Shown here: positions 46,547-58,799 of the stretch, piece after piece
How positions within the stretch are numbered: position 1 is the first letter of the stretch
Layout: each line of letters opens with the position of its first letter
NCBI GenBank assembly: GCA_019915135.1
Contig: JAHLMK010000010.1
Location: 806,001 to 870,000, forward strand
DNA from: Strobilurus pachycystidiatus
Taxonomy: Eukaryota; Basidiomycota; Agaricomycetes; Agaricales; Physalacriaceae
DNA length: 64,000 nt
Reading direction: 5' to 3'
The notes under the pieces: generated by a model
Told to the model about the DNA's origin: nothing
The model's input: the letters and a program-made list of their open reading frames with translations, nothing else
The model's database searches: none
Position numbers and translations under genes: made by a program

Positions 46547-49500
46547 ATGTCTTTCGAACCCCTTCATCAGCCTGCGCCACGCAATAAAACTCAGAATGCT
46601 CCCTGCTATAGGTGCTGTTCGGGCTGCAAATCGTCGGATACCGCCTCGGACTCTGTGGACGGCTCGGATTCGACTGTTCACGACGCTTTGGAGTCTACAG
46701 CACCCGTTGCCGAGTTCTACTCGCCTCGCAGGCGTCATTCTCATGCACGTCTGGTGAACCGTACTACCACATTCAATTCTCAACTTCCAATCACTGGTAG
46801 GAGTGTTTGTGAGCCAGCTCCAAGAAACGCTGATTCGCTCTGTAGACCCTTTCAACTATGAACAGAAGTATCCCCCCGACGAAAAGTTCCAAGAAATGTC
46901 AGAGAACTCGCGGCTTTGGAGGACTTACATGGATGAGTGTACCAAATACGACATCGAGACCGTCGATGACTGGAGAGACGGCCTGGACATGCTTTTGGTT
47001 TTTGTACGTGTCGTGAGACTTGCTGTCTGTATGATTAACTGACTCGCCCCGAAATGTAGGCAACACTGTTCTCTGGGGTAGTGACAACGTTCGTAGTGCA
47101 GACCTGCCAAAATCTTAGTGTCGACTATGCCCAAATTACGGCAACGTTGATGGGAAACATGATGAAGTTCCAGGTCAGCGTCGCCCTGGGTGCGACACCT
47201 GATGAATTGGCCCATTTTGCCAACGAGACAGATCCTTCATCGTCCTTCAAACCTAAAGCCAGTGACCTCTGGGTCAACGGGTTGTGGTTTGCTAGCTTTG
47301 GCCTGAGTCTGGCTACGACTCTTATGACTGTCTTGGCGCGGCAATGGATTCATCAATTTGTATCGATACCGTCTGGTACGCCCAGAGATCGATCTCGTAT
47401 CCGCCAACTTAGACACACAAGCTTTCAAACATGGCATGTGCCACTCGTGATTGGCCTCCTCCCAGTCCTTATGCACATGTCACTTGGCTTGTTTTTCATC
47501 GGGCTTGTCATATACCTCTACTCCCTCAGTGGTCTCATTGCCGCGGTCTTTGGCTTCATCGCCGGTGTCGCCTTTGTCGCGTACTTCACCAGCAATGTAC
47601 TTCCTCTTTTCCATTCCAATTGCGCCTATAAAACGCCGCTGTCCTATTACGCCTATTCCCTTCTCAACTATGCGCGGCGTCACTCCCGATTTCTCCGCCT
47701 TACGCACCAGAATGTCCCTGCCTATGACTTGTCGACATCCCCGCAAACGTTGAAAGATGTCGAACGTCAGACGGTCCTTCTCAATGCGAACAGTCTGGAC
47801 GCACAGGCTATCTCTTGGCTACACAACTCGTCGTCAAACTTCACGGTTCAAAGTATAGCCTTGCAGGGCCTTAGTAGCCTCCCCTTGCAGAGCATCGACA
47901 TAGTCAAAGGAGTTGATGGTATATCGTGGCCTCTATCCGACGGCGACACCATGCCAGTCATCGCAGCCATACGCGCGCACCACCAGTTCGATCAGCCGGT
48001 GGATCGCCTGGAGCGTTTCCAGCGGGCTGCATTCCGATTTGGAGGTCTCCTCGTTCCCTCTAAAGGGCAGAACGAGTACAAACTTCTTCATTCTCTGTTT
48101 CCGCAGGCTGCCGAAACCATGATTTGTGAAAATTTACTTGGATTATCGGATGGCCCCCAGACGACATTCGACGCCCTAATCTGGGGTAAAATCCTTGAAA
48201 AAGCTCTTTCTTCGGGGCTGAATATCCTTGGGAGTTTTGACTCCGCGTCGGAAGGCCCGTCGCCACTCTGGTGCGAGCTCCTGAAATCCGCCATCCCTGC
48301 AGTGCACGAGTGCGCCACCTTCAACTGTGATGGCCAAGACAAAGAACTCTTCTCATTCTCGGTCGCACCGGGCAAGTTTCGGCTTGCTATCACGCAGTAT
48401 GATACCAGTCGGACTAACACATCGTCAAAGTTGGCAAACATTTTGGGTACAAACATGCATCCTTCCTTTGTGAAGTGGATCCTTCATGTTGTATTTCCTA
48501 ATGTCACTCGCTCCGCACACGACTTCACCCAACATCTCCCTGACGACATCCTCCTTGCGCTGGCCATGATCCAAGCGCCCTCGATCCAGCAAACGTCGAC
48601 GTCGCCCATTCCGGCTATCGGTCGCAATCTTTTCGAACAGCTGCTAGAAATGGTTAAATGCTACGCCGATAACTCTTATCGTGACCTGCATATAGACGTT
48701 GATAGAGCGGCAATCTTTGCCCTCAAAACTCTTGTGCAGACTCCGTCCTTTGGCACCAGTACCACTTTGAGACTGAGCCACGAAATATTGATTGTGGACA
48801 GTCTCTTTAGCGGCCTCCTCCATCGTTATGGATGTGCAGGACACGGTGACCGTGACGTATCCTGGCTAACGCCCGATACTTTTCGAAGAATATGGCTTGT
48901 AGTACGCCAATCCGTCCACTCTGAGGACGGTGACGGATGGCGAGTGGTTGCTTCTGTCTTCGCCTATGTCTCTCAGTTCCCCACGCATTTGTATGCCACC
49001 GAACTCATCTACGCTCACTTGGTTGATATGAAGTGGCTCCAGGATATTGGCGAGAGATTCAGGGCAGTTGTTGGACCGCCGGCACAAGAAGACATCCTCC
49101 CAGACTGTTGGTCTCCTGCCTTCAACTACCTAGCGAAGACATACATTGATGGCCTGACGAGAACTGGTGCGCCAAGTTCAGACGTCATTCAAAAGGCACT
49201 CCTGTACATCGCGAAGCCTGACGCATTGGCCGCTTTGTGCAAGATCCTGGTACTTTCGGACGTATCTACACAAGAACGTCTGTGGCACTTGGCATCGTTG
49301 GAAAAAGGCTCAGCTTGGCATTCTTGTCTGGACAGGGTGCTGGAGCTTCTCGCATCGGGTTACGGGGAGGAACTGTACGTGAACGTTCGTTCAATGATGG
49401 CGATAGATGTCTTTAGAAACACAGAGATGTTTTATCGGCCATTTGACACGTTATCCGCCCTTGTCAAAGACCTCGAAAACGATATTGTCCAGGGAACCTT

Positions 49501-49585
49501 CCTGCCGCCGAGGTTTCCGAATCCCAATCAATCGGTGAGTAAATTGTTCTACATCTTTCTACATTCTCCAAATTCAAATCATTGA
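46547..49585 (+). CDS. DUF6535 membrane protein gene 4 (intact)
   Basis: Exons 46547-46796, 46846-47003 and 47060-49585 give 977 residues in consistent phase. The second exon has the same length (158 bases) as in genes 2 and 3. The Cys-rich variable N-terminus (CYRCCSGCKSS) is followed by the DUF6535 domain: YEQKYPPDEKFQEM, DWRDGLDMLLVF, ATLFSGVVTTFVVQTCQN, LWVNGLWFASFGLSLATT, RQWIHQFVSIPSGTPRDRSR, and two more helices. The soluble region keeps SWLHNSSSNFTVQSIALQGL, LERFQRAAFRFG and VFAYVSQFPTHLYATELIYA. After SVSK near the stop the tail is unlike the paralogs; a GTGAGT at the codons for SVSK may be a true 5' splice site, so a short final exon may be missing. Confidence 0.85.
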
Positions 49586-50231
49586 AATTCGACATTTCAA
49601 CCAGTCTGATACCACAACCTGTAATGCGCATAGCAAGCCATCCAAATGCGAGATGTTTTGGAGAAGGTTCATTCGACGTGGTGTCTACAATGTATCTAGC
49701 TCTATGAGAGCGACGGATACCTACGAAATACCTTAGGACAGTACATAGATTATACTAGCTGTCATACCACTATTACTGCTCAGAAGCTCCGCTTGTCATC
49801 CAAAAAACTCAGCTGTGCCGCTGGCGGTCTCTCTCGTCCATGATCAAGTACTTAACCAAGTACTCATGTCAGCCAGCGCTAAGGTCCCAAAGGCAAGAGT
49901 CTTGCCTTGTTATCTCCAGAACAGATGTGTAGGTTGCGAATGGCGCGTTGGACATGTGTCATTTACTTACGAGGGCCGCCAGAGATCGTTCGACGTTAGT
50001 AAAGGCTCTAGCGCCGCCACCAGGGACATGGCGGGATCTGCCGGGAGTCGGTCATCTACTTTATGTGGAGCTGCTGCAGCACATTGTCATTTACCACAGA
50101 CTCCGAGTCTAACTCGGAGGGCTCATCGATACTTCCAGGATACTTCGAAGACACGTTCCATTCATTGATCCTACTATCGTACTAATCATACAGGTGACTT
50201 CATTTGCTCTGGCATCCGCGGCCGGCTTAAT
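49586..50231. other. Intergenic, nothing recognised
   Basis: 3' side of DUF6535 gene 4 and of lectin 1, which converge here. Contains no supported gene. Confidence 0.4.
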
Positions 50232-50882
50232 CTAGGCCTCGATGAACTGCCAGCTCTGGTGCGGGGCAGTGCCTTGCTCTTCGGTCCACTGGCCCCAGAC
50301 GGAGACACGCGCGCCATCCTCGTCGCTTCCGTTATCGAGGTCGAGGTTGAAGCACGGGTGGGCGTAGATCCTACGACTGTCAGCACGGGCGTAGACACGG
50401 AGCGGGGACGAAGATTACCTGAAGCCTTTCTCGTAAAGGTCGTGGTCGACGTTCATGTACCACCCGTACGAGTCCCTACACGGAGTTCAGTGACAGGCCG
50501 AAATGAAATCAAAGAGAAGACGTTACTCTTGGGCGATGACCTGCACGTTGTCTTGGGCCTCATCGCCTTCGACAGCAAGGTAGAGACCGTTGCGCCTGTT
50601 GCGGAAAGTCCACTAAACAGACCGGTAAATTATGTGCGCCTCTTCACGGGTAAAGGAAGTACCTTGCCATCATGGCGCTCTTCGACCTCCCATTGCTGGT
50701 TGTCTTCGCCATGCTTGTGGTACCCGATGACGATTCCATCGTCTGCATGAATGGGACATGATCAGTATCTGGTCCATGAGAGAGACGTCAACGAAGTCCT
50801 CACCTTTCAGGTCGAGGGCAGTGCCCGACCGGGCGTTGACGATGACAAACGTCTGGCCGCTGACTGGGGAGGTATAGGACAT
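50232..50882 (-). CDS. Ricin-B-type beta-trefoil lectin 1
   Basis: Five exons (50882-50804, 50742-50663, 50612-50527, 50475-50419, 50370-50232) give 146 residues. The three beta-trefoil repeats are visible: QTFVIVNARSGTALDLK with DNQQWEVEERHDGKWTFRN; LYLAVEGDEAQDNVQVIAQ; and YAHPCFNLDLDNGSDEDGA with WGQWTEEQGTAPHQSWQF. QxW signatures and the absence of a signal peptide match cytoplasmic mushroom lectins that bind galactose- or GalNAc-type glycans and are thought to defend fruiting bodies. There is no enzymatic A-chain-like domain, so this is a lectin only. Its neighbour at 52371-53023 is a tandem paralog with the same five-exon structure. Confidence 0.88.
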
Positions 50883-52370
50883 GTTGAGATGATGTGCTGG
50901 CAATCGTCGCGTGAGATGATGAAAGGGAGGTAGAACGGGGTGCACTGACCGGTTATCGATGAGAGATGGTGGGTGAAAGCTAAGAGTGCCGAGACCAAAG
51001 TGACCGAAGAGAAGGCCTCTTATAGGAACGACGATGGATTTTGCCGTGATGGTGAGCGCGGTCTACCAGGCGCAGATACCTCACCTGACTCGGGATGTAG
51101 CGAGAAAGCAGATACCTGTGAAAGGGAAATCTGCAAAGAGAAAGAAGTGTCACAAGAGATCCGACGGAGGTAGGACATCAGAAAGAAAGACAAGAAAACC
51201 AGACCCAACTCTTCGCTCAAGTCCACCATGACCTGCGCGTGTCTCCAGTCTTCTCCTCGATTCCAGGTGCCACCAGGAGCGAGCTAGAGAGATGGTGCAC
51301 TGAATAAGGAAGACTAGATGCCGTGATACTCCCAACTCGAGCAATGAGAATGAGAGAAGGACGCGGAGAATCAGCTCAAGTGCCATTGTGAACACATTCG
51401 CCATTCCGAGTTTAGGAATTGAAGGACGCTGGACTTATGCAAAGCATTACAAGGAACTCTTCAAGACTAGGTGACACGTCAGATCTCTCACTGCCGCCTT
51501 GGCACTATTTATGACTAAAAGCGTGCACCATAGTCAGTTCCGAACAAGAAAAGTTCTAGATAGGCGCTCACATTGAAATCTGGTTACTCGTTACAGCATA
51601 ATCAGCGGATTTGCACGGCATCTTAGGGAGATATACCTTTGTATACATTTCAAGCATTTACGCTTAGGCTGCTTCTCTAGATGAGTGGCGCAAGACTGTC
51701 AGCTGGAGATTTTATATGTCAGAGTGAGTCCGTAAACGGCGCTTACGAGCCTTACGATTGCCTCCCAATTGTTCTTAGACTGTCGGATTCATGGGACACA
51801 GCGCTTTGTGATCACAGTCAGACGGGATACTCGGATGTATGAAACTCTGGGCGCACCGATGACTTGCACGAGGAGTTGTACACTGCATGCTACCGCAGAT
51901 AGACGGCCTATAAATTAGCAACGATGCATGGTGACGGCTGAGGTCAAGATGTAAACACGAGGCGATCGTGTCAGGCCGTTCACTGGATGTGGCGTGGGTA
52001 CGAAGCACTCATTATCAATTACGGCACCGGCAGCTCGCGAGACATTGGAGGGGACGCGTCTGGGACGCGTTATTGAACTCAGAGCGTCGAAGAGAAACAG
52101 ACTTAGGGAGGCAAACAGTAAGCGTCCAAGTTCTTCAGCTCGCTGTGAGACTAACCACGCCGTGTTGGTGCATGCATGGGCGGAGAATGCCGGTGAACAT
52201 TCATCGATACCCGTCTGCTCGGACTCCTGGACATTCCTCCTATTTCAAGCCGGGAATAGGCGGGGCAATCAGTTCGTGACTGCATGACAAAACATTGAAG
52301 GTGCGTTCGATTCATTGACTGATGCTATGCTGATAGTACAAGTGATTTGTGTCCTTGGTGTACAATTGGT
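50883..52370. other. Spacer between the two lectins
   Basis: Near 50950-50990 and 53100-53120 both lectin genes share an upstream block (TATCGATGAGAGATGGTGG), probably 5' UTR carried along by the duplication. The rest holds no convincing gene. Confidence 0.45.
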
Positions 52371-53023
52371 TTAAACGTGGATGAATTGCCAGCTCTGGTG
52401 GGGAGCGGTGCCTTGCTTGTCAGTCCACTGGCCCCAAACGGCGACGCGGGTGTTGTTAGCGTTGCTACCGTTGTCGAGGTCAAGGTTGAAGCAGGGATCG
52501 GCGTAGATCCTGTGGAATTCGTCAACAACGATGGTGAAATGCAGTATGGCAGACGAGTCACCTGAAGCCCTTCTCGGGGATGTGCTGGTCGACGTGCATG
52601 TACCATCCGTATTCCTGGCTGTTCAACAATGTTAGGAGACGTGAGACACGCTGACGGACGGAATACGTACTCTTGGCCGATAACCTCCTGGTTGTCGCCG
52701 GCCTTCTGGCCTTTGACGGCAAGGTACTTGCCGCCCCGCCTGTTACGGAAAGTCCACTAGTCGCCACATCAGCTACTTACATCGATCACAGTATGATGAG
52801 AGCTCACCTTGCCGTCCGAGCGCTGCTTGACCTCCCACTGCTGGTTCTCGCCGCCGTGAGCCTGGTATCCGATAACGTATCCGTCGGCTGCATCGCTCGT
52901 CAGTCGGCCGCCACAGCCTGTTGCGGCAATGAAGTACATACCCTTGAGATCGAGTGCGGTGCCCGACTTGGCGTTGTGGATGACGAAGGTCTGTCCGTTG
53001 GCTGGGGAAGTGAAGGATGGCAT
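52371..53023 (-). CDS. Ricin-B-type beta-trefoil lectin 2
   Basis: Five exons (53023-52942, 52887-52808, 52756-52671, 52618-52562, 52509-52371) give 147 residues. Intron 1 (54 bases) is in frame without stops, so an unspliced reading is also open. The intron at the same place in lectin 1 argues for splicing. Trefoil repeats: SPANGQTFVIHNAKSGTALDL with ENQQWEVKQRSDGKWTFRN; KYLAVKGQKAGDNQEVIGQ; and YADPCFNLDLDNGSNANNTR with WGQWTDKQGTAPHQSWQF. It carries the ligand-type residues usual in these lectins (D, W, N of the gamma repeat). Intron positions are identical to lectin 1, which shows a tandem duplication. Confidence 0.88.
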
Positions 53024-53260
53024 GATGATAGTAATGTGCTGCTGCCGCTGCGATCAGCGACGTGTAGAGGATTGGGGAACAGAATTTCTTACCTTTGTTA
53101 TCGATGAGAGATGGTGGCTGAAGCAAAAGAGAGGGGAAGCCTTTTTATACGGCGCTGATCACGACGTCATCTCCTAACGCCACTGTCCACGCGTTTGGCC
53201 TTGGCATTCTCGTCTCAGGTTCGTGGATCTCGCGCCAATTTGTCTTCGAATCACCTTGGC

Positions 53261-53983
53261 TAGTCTCGTACCCATCCGTTCTGGAGAGATCCCTGCCCCC
53301 TCCTCGTGATACTCGGAGATTCGGACCGAACCACGTTTTTGACCATTGAGGCACGGGAGCAGGGAATCTCTCCAGAACGTCTGGGGCATTTCGTATAGAA
53401 AACCATGGGTCCGTCACACCGTCACATAATGGCGTGCTTTGATCAAGATACCCGCCGGTCCGCATTGCCTGATATGTCCACGACCGCTCTCTCCCGCCCA
53501 GTCAAATCAATGATGATCTTCAAAATGGGAGCCAGACATTCGAGATTACCGGTCAATTTTGTACACAACATGAAAAGGAGTTGAAACTGTGAATACCAAC
53601 TGACAGTGTCACTGGATGGTCCATGCAGCAGCAGTATACAGTGGTGACCATTAAAAATTGAGTTTTCAAGCTACAGACGCTGCTGTTTGTGCGAAAATGT
53701 GTCTTGTGAATGTTATTTGAATGTTTGTCTAGTAGGGACACTAAAATCAAAGATACAGGCTATGTGGGACTAGTACTTGACAAGGAAATGTACAGAGGGC
53801 GGGAGGCGGGCGGGTGTAACGAGTGACTGAATTTGAAAAAGAGGGGACCCATGGTTTGCTATACGAAGTGCCCCAGACGTTCTGGCGAACCCTCTGCTCT
53901 GAAAACTTAAATCCGAAAAACGTGGCACGGTCCGTACATTCCGATCGGCCGAAGTGAGCCAGAACGGATGGGAACGAGACTAC
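53261..53983. mobile_element. Fold-back repeat with about 150-bp inverted arms
   Basis: The left arm (53261-53410) and the complement of the right arm (53846-53983) share TAGTCTCGTnCCCATCCGTT, CCACGTTTTT, GAGCAG and CCAGAACGTCTGGGGCA, then TTCGTATAG and AAACCATGGGTCC, interrupted by non-matching stretches. The spacer of about 435 bases is AT-rich and non-coding. The structure fits a decayed MITE-like or fold-back element. Target-site duplications were not identified. It lies 240 bases upstream of the lectin 2 start. Confidence 0.65.
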
Positions 53984-54215
53984 ACCTTGGCCTGATTTTA
54001 GCTGTCTGGCAGTGTCTTTTGTACATACCTGCTAATCGAGCGACACGATGAAGACACTCGCTTTGCGGTCACTTTGAACAGCTTGCGCCGGCTGTTGGGC
54101 TTTACATTATGATGGTCTTGGCGTTTCGTCATGTCCTGTCAATGTCATTGTCATTGCTCCTCATGTACCTGAGCGTCGCCACTATTCACGATGTAGCTAA
54201 GTACTAGACTCAAAG

Positions 54216-54247
54216 TACCGTCATGATAGTATACCGTCATGATAGTA
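54216..54247. repeat. Short tandem duplication
   Basis: The unit TACCGTCATGATAGTA occurs twice in a row in an otherwise featureless region (53984-54579) in which I see no gene. Confidence 0.7.
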
Positions 54248-54579
54248 TCTTATTCACGAGAATGGAGGGGACGGGACGCGCCAGCCGCCCGTCCCTTTCA
54301 TACATTCAAACGCCATGCATACGTAGCTGGCCCAATCATCTGTATCGCAGGTGGCTGTTTGATATCTTTGATTCAACTTACATTTGTCCAGTAGGTATGG
54401 CATTGCATACATATTTCCGTATGTCCAGATTACACCCTCAGCTCGAGAGGTACATCATTTGGCCTTTACTAGTCTGTAACCGCTAAGATTGCCCGACGCG
54501 TGTCCAAACATGGCGGGTTCGTTCGATGGACCTGGAGATGCTTGTAAGTTCGTACTTACACCTGAGACGACCGGTGAAC

Positions 54580-56123
54580 TTACGGTCGAAGAAGTACATT
54601 GATTTTACACCCCCCAGTGACCTTGACCTTGAGGTCAACGTCCAATCCTTTACTCCGAAGGGCTGAGAAATCCCCATTCTTCAGCAGCACGAGCCCCCTC
54701 TGATGCGGGCCATAAACACCCGTCACCTCAACGGAAACTGCGATCTTCTTCAGAGCATCAAATTGCGAGTCCGCTAGCATGACCTCGAGAGAGTGCCAAT
54801 CAAGTAAACGTTCTAGGATCTCATCACGGTCACCAGTAGTGACAAATTTTGGTGGACGGTTGTCCATCATGATGTCGTTCAGACGTCTATCCCTCCAGGA
54901 CAATCTCGCCGTAATTCCCAGGAACGACAGTCGATTACTTGGAGGAAGTGTGCTCAGAGTCTGCGCTAAATGACCCCACAAACCCACTGGACGATCTGGA
55001 GAAGCATGCACGGAGACGTCCCAGGTTATACGCTCCAGGTTCGTACATCCCCGAAGGTCATAACAATCAATGGCAGCAATATCATCTGCCAAAAACCAAG
55101 GTCAACCGGAGAACAATGGCTCGGACTCTACCACCGCCTACCTGAGATCCTGAATGTTTCCACCAGGGAAAGTTGGAGCAGAGAGGAACTCAATATCTCA
55201 CTAGTCTGCGTCCGAAGTCCAAGGTACGGCTCGCGAAGTGGTATTGCCCTGTCCGCCACGTGCAGTGACAATCGAAGGGAAGGGACGTTTGATAGGTCAA
55301 CGACACAGGATGGGTGGAGGAGGTACTCCAATATGCATTGCGAAGGCTCGATCGAAAGATACTGCAGCGGGAGGCGCGTTCGCGGAACTCCCCCGAGGCG
55401 ACGAGTCTTTCGGATACAGCCACCGGAATGCGAACAGCCCTCGATGAGCAGCTCTTTCACGGAACCGCCAAGGAACAATGAGAAAAGACTGTGGCAGGAA
55501 GAAGCGACTGCGCCGCGAATGCGGTACCTCGAGATGCCCGGAAGACGAAAGAGGGCTCTGTCGTGGAACAGGGCCAATGATTGGGGTGAGGTTTTGTCGT
55601 CAATAGGCAGTGGGCGGAAGACCGGGTGATCATTACCGATGAGGTTGATAGAATTGAGATTTGGGAGGGATTTTATGAGAGAAAGAAATTTATTGTCCGC
55701 GTGGGGATTGTCGGTCTTGGTGGCGAGCCAAAACTCGCCGTTCCAACGTGTGGGAGACGGTTGGTTGGCAAGGTCGCGGATTGTGATAGAGCGAGGGATA
55801 GACGCCAAGCGGGGCGATGCAACGGTGCTATTATGGAATCTCCGGTGAGACCTCGAGCTGGTGAGGAAGACATTCTGGTAGATGTACGCTTGACTACGAG
55901 CCACAAAGGCGCTTGAGACCGTTGAGAGACTGCGCAGCGTCTTGTAGTCCCGTTCCTCGTAGACCAAGTCAATGATCTTATCTATGAGCTCCTGGGGTAG
56001 ACGCAGGTCGGGCTTCGAATGTTCAAGTTGAGCCTCGCTAAACATTGACAACATCGTGGAGAGACGGCCTGGAATAGAGATGAGCATGTTTGACACGCTA
56101 GATATCAGAATGCTTCGTCGCAC
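54580..56123 (-). CDS. F-box-like protein with LRR-type C-terminus
   Basis: Two exons, 56123-55142 and 55085-54580, joined across gtaggcgg...ttggcag. Residues near 41-75 (LRLPQELIDKIIDLVYEERD, then LRSLSTVSSAFVARSQAYIY) are the F-box-like start seen in thousands of Agaricomycete proteins. The following region has leucine-rich segments (LSLIKSLPNLNSINLIGN, LQYLSIEPSQCILEYLL, LSNVPSLRLSLHVADRA) and a conserved-looking end. The start is uncertain: ATG 56123 is the longest, while in-frame ATGs at 56054 or 56045 would still include the F-box. The target of the putative ubiquitin ligase adapter is unknown. It is not closely related to the F-box gene at 12.9 kb. Confidence 0.72.
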
Positions 56124-56509
56124 GCTTCGTTGCAGAGATGCAAGTGTGATTTGTGTAGTTTCAAGCGATCGTACTATAGAGAAGGAGGGAGAGCCGGCAC
56201 GTACATAACATTAATAATAATATTAAGTACGCGCCTGGCCACGTGAATGATCAATGTAAAAATTAATTAATTTTTAATTCGGGATTTGCTATAGTCGACT
56301 GAACTCAAGTTATGATACGAACCTAAGTTATGATACTTGACCGTGCCGTGTATTTCTCGATAACAGTGGTGACTGCTCTTGCCTGGACCGTTCATTGGAA
56401 TCGGGCGCAACTTCGAACTTTCAGAATGAGCAATCATATTTCGCAAATACAGCATGCTATCAACGTTTACAGGTCTACCGTTAGGTCGAAGTGTATAGCT
56501 ACGATTCTA

Positions 56510-58620
56510 TCAAGACTCTGTGCGTTTGGTTCGGCATAGAAGCCTTAAGCCCGGGGCCCACGACAAGGGAGCACAGAATCCCCGGGAAGTAATTACGGCG
56601 CATGGGTGTATTGGGCGCAAATCGAGCACGTTCTGGTTCACTCTCTTACGGTGCATCGGACTGCCCTGGTTTTTAACTATGGAGTATGTCAGTGAGAAGC
56701 TCGAGACGAGGAGCCAGAAGGACGTACCAATGAGGCAGGATGTGAGCGAAGGATGATTGAAGACATTTGAAAGTTGACGACGACATTTTGTCGCGTTCAC
56801 TCGCTCACGGTGGGTAGGATGATGATTTTTTCGACGCACCTGTAAGTCAATTTAGACAATGCGAGTCGAGAATGAATTGGGAAGCGTACCTTTCTGTGGT
56901 TCACATTGACCGGTGATCCTTGGTGAGGCGAAATCAATGAGCGCCTATTGCAACTGCATTGTGTTGGTGTGGTGCAAGGGTAATACGAGCATCGCATGGG
57001 ACTATTGAAGAGCTCGCGACGCTCTAAAAGGTTAGCATATAACATGGTGAGATTGCATAAAGAGGGATTTTTCCGTTTTGACAGTCTACTTCAACATGAG
57101 CGTCATCTTCCTATCAAACGTCGACAGCGAGGACATACCGTTTTAGGGTCTGCTCGCGCTAGCTGCCATGCCATCCCGAGGTTTTACACGTTGAATGTAA
57201 GCGGGGTTGATAAAGATGGGTGTGCACTCGAAAAGTTGACCATTGTTGACATAGGGAGAGCCGATAGTTGTGGTTGGGGTGTCGCATGCCAGTTGAGGCA
57301 AGTTGGACGAGTTAGGCGACGTCTCCTTCGTCGGTGTTATGTCGTGAGTGCACGTTGGCAGACTAGATGGCGGCGAGATGTTAGTGGGTGCAGGTTGAGG
57401 AGCGGCAGGAGACGTACGGGCAGCAGCATACGAGCTCTTGGGTTGTGCGTTTAGTTCGGCATGAAGCCTTAAGCCCGGGGCCCACGACAAGGGAGCACAA
57501 ATCCCCCGGGAAATATCTACGGCGCATGGGTGTATTGGGCGCAAAATGACGAGGATGGGATTGCATGGATATGAGATGCGTTGTGGTTCACTCTCTCAGG
57601 CTGATGGTCTGGGGTTGAGGAGTGACCTTCTAGGGAGATGATTAGAGGGACATCGACATGAGAAGCAGACATGCGTACTGGTTTCACTCGTATGCCATCG
57701 AGTGGTTGAACGGATGCATGACAGCAGAGGTAGTTGACGACGACATTTGTCGCGTTCACTCGCTTACTGGGTAGTGCGCGTGCATGTAGAGTTTTGACGT
57801 ACCTGGAAGAAGAAGGGGAAGGAGGTCAGACGAAGTTGGATGAGAGGAGAAGAGAGGACACACCTTTCAGTAAGCGTATCGATGAGGTTTGATGAGCGCC
57901 TATTGCAGCTGCATCTCGGTTCGATTGGGCATACGAGCGCCGCATGTTGTTGTTACCATGCTTGGCGGCGCTCTATGGAGGTTAGCATACGACATAGAAG
58001 CGTTGAGACTCATAGAAGGAAGGTAGGTTTTTGTCTACTCGAGGATCAGTGCCGATAACAGAGCTCTAACAAAAAGGACGTACCGGGTCGGTTTGCGCTC
58101 GAGCTAGCTGCCATGCCATCCCGGGTTTACACGTTCATGCAATTGGGGGTTGATAGAGGTGGGTATGCACTCGAGAAAGGTGACGTTGTTTCGCTGAGAG
58201 GACAGCCAGAGAGCCGATGCGATTGGATGGGGGTGTCGCGTGCCAGTTGGGGCAAGTTGGACGGGTTTGTCGGCGCCTCTTTCGTCGCTCTGCAGCGAGG
58301 GGTGTGTCGTGAGTGCAAATTGGCAGACTGAGAAGTGGTGAGGGCAATGTTGTCAAGGAAGATGCGGAAACTTACGGGCAGCAGCGTGTCGTGAGCAATG
58401 GTTGTTGAATGTGGCTGAGATGAGGCATGAGAGGAGAACGGACGAGGAAGAATGAGGCGCACCGAATATAGAGAGTGGGCGGCTGTGGCTGTTAACGCGT
58501 TCTTGGTTGGGTCTAAGCCCAGAGGCCCACGACAAGGGGACGCGCGGACGATGAGTTCGCCCTCCTCCGGGGTCATACGACGATGCCGGCGACGATGAAG
58601 AAGACAGACCCCATCGCCAG
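56510..58620 (-). ncRNA. Diverged tandem array of intron-rich units with a conserved hairpin
   Basis: Three related units on the minus strand, period about 0.93-1.05 kb. Landmarks recur: an intron-like block containing CTTGTCGTGGGCC (56561, 57487 and 58528 areas), a block CAACTTGCCYCAACTGGCA, an exon-like GGATGGCATGGCAGCTAGC (57165 and 58110 areas), a branch-like TATGCTAACC before a hairpin, and TGCAATAGGCGCTCAT. Frames are not conserved and splice-like signals are dense (gtacgt, gtgagc), so I read these as non-coding transcripts, perhaps hosts of small RNAs. I found no clear box C/D pair in them. Confidence 0.4.
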
Positions 58621-58799
58621 AGGTATCTGTGTAGTAGGTGTAGAAGAGAGAAGATGAGAGGGAAGAGAGAGGATGAGAGGGAACTGAGGAAAGAGCGCAC
58701 TGGCACGCCCCCTTATATACGCCAGAATTGTGGCGGAAGGCTGTTGTGCTGTTGTCCTTTCCGGAGATACAGAAAACAAAAGGACATGACACGGCCTCA

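Noticed and set aside
50232..53023. Reading the lectins as ricin-like toxins
   Set aside because: Only the sugar-binding beta-trefoil is present; no ribosome-inactivating domain or signal peptide is encoded.
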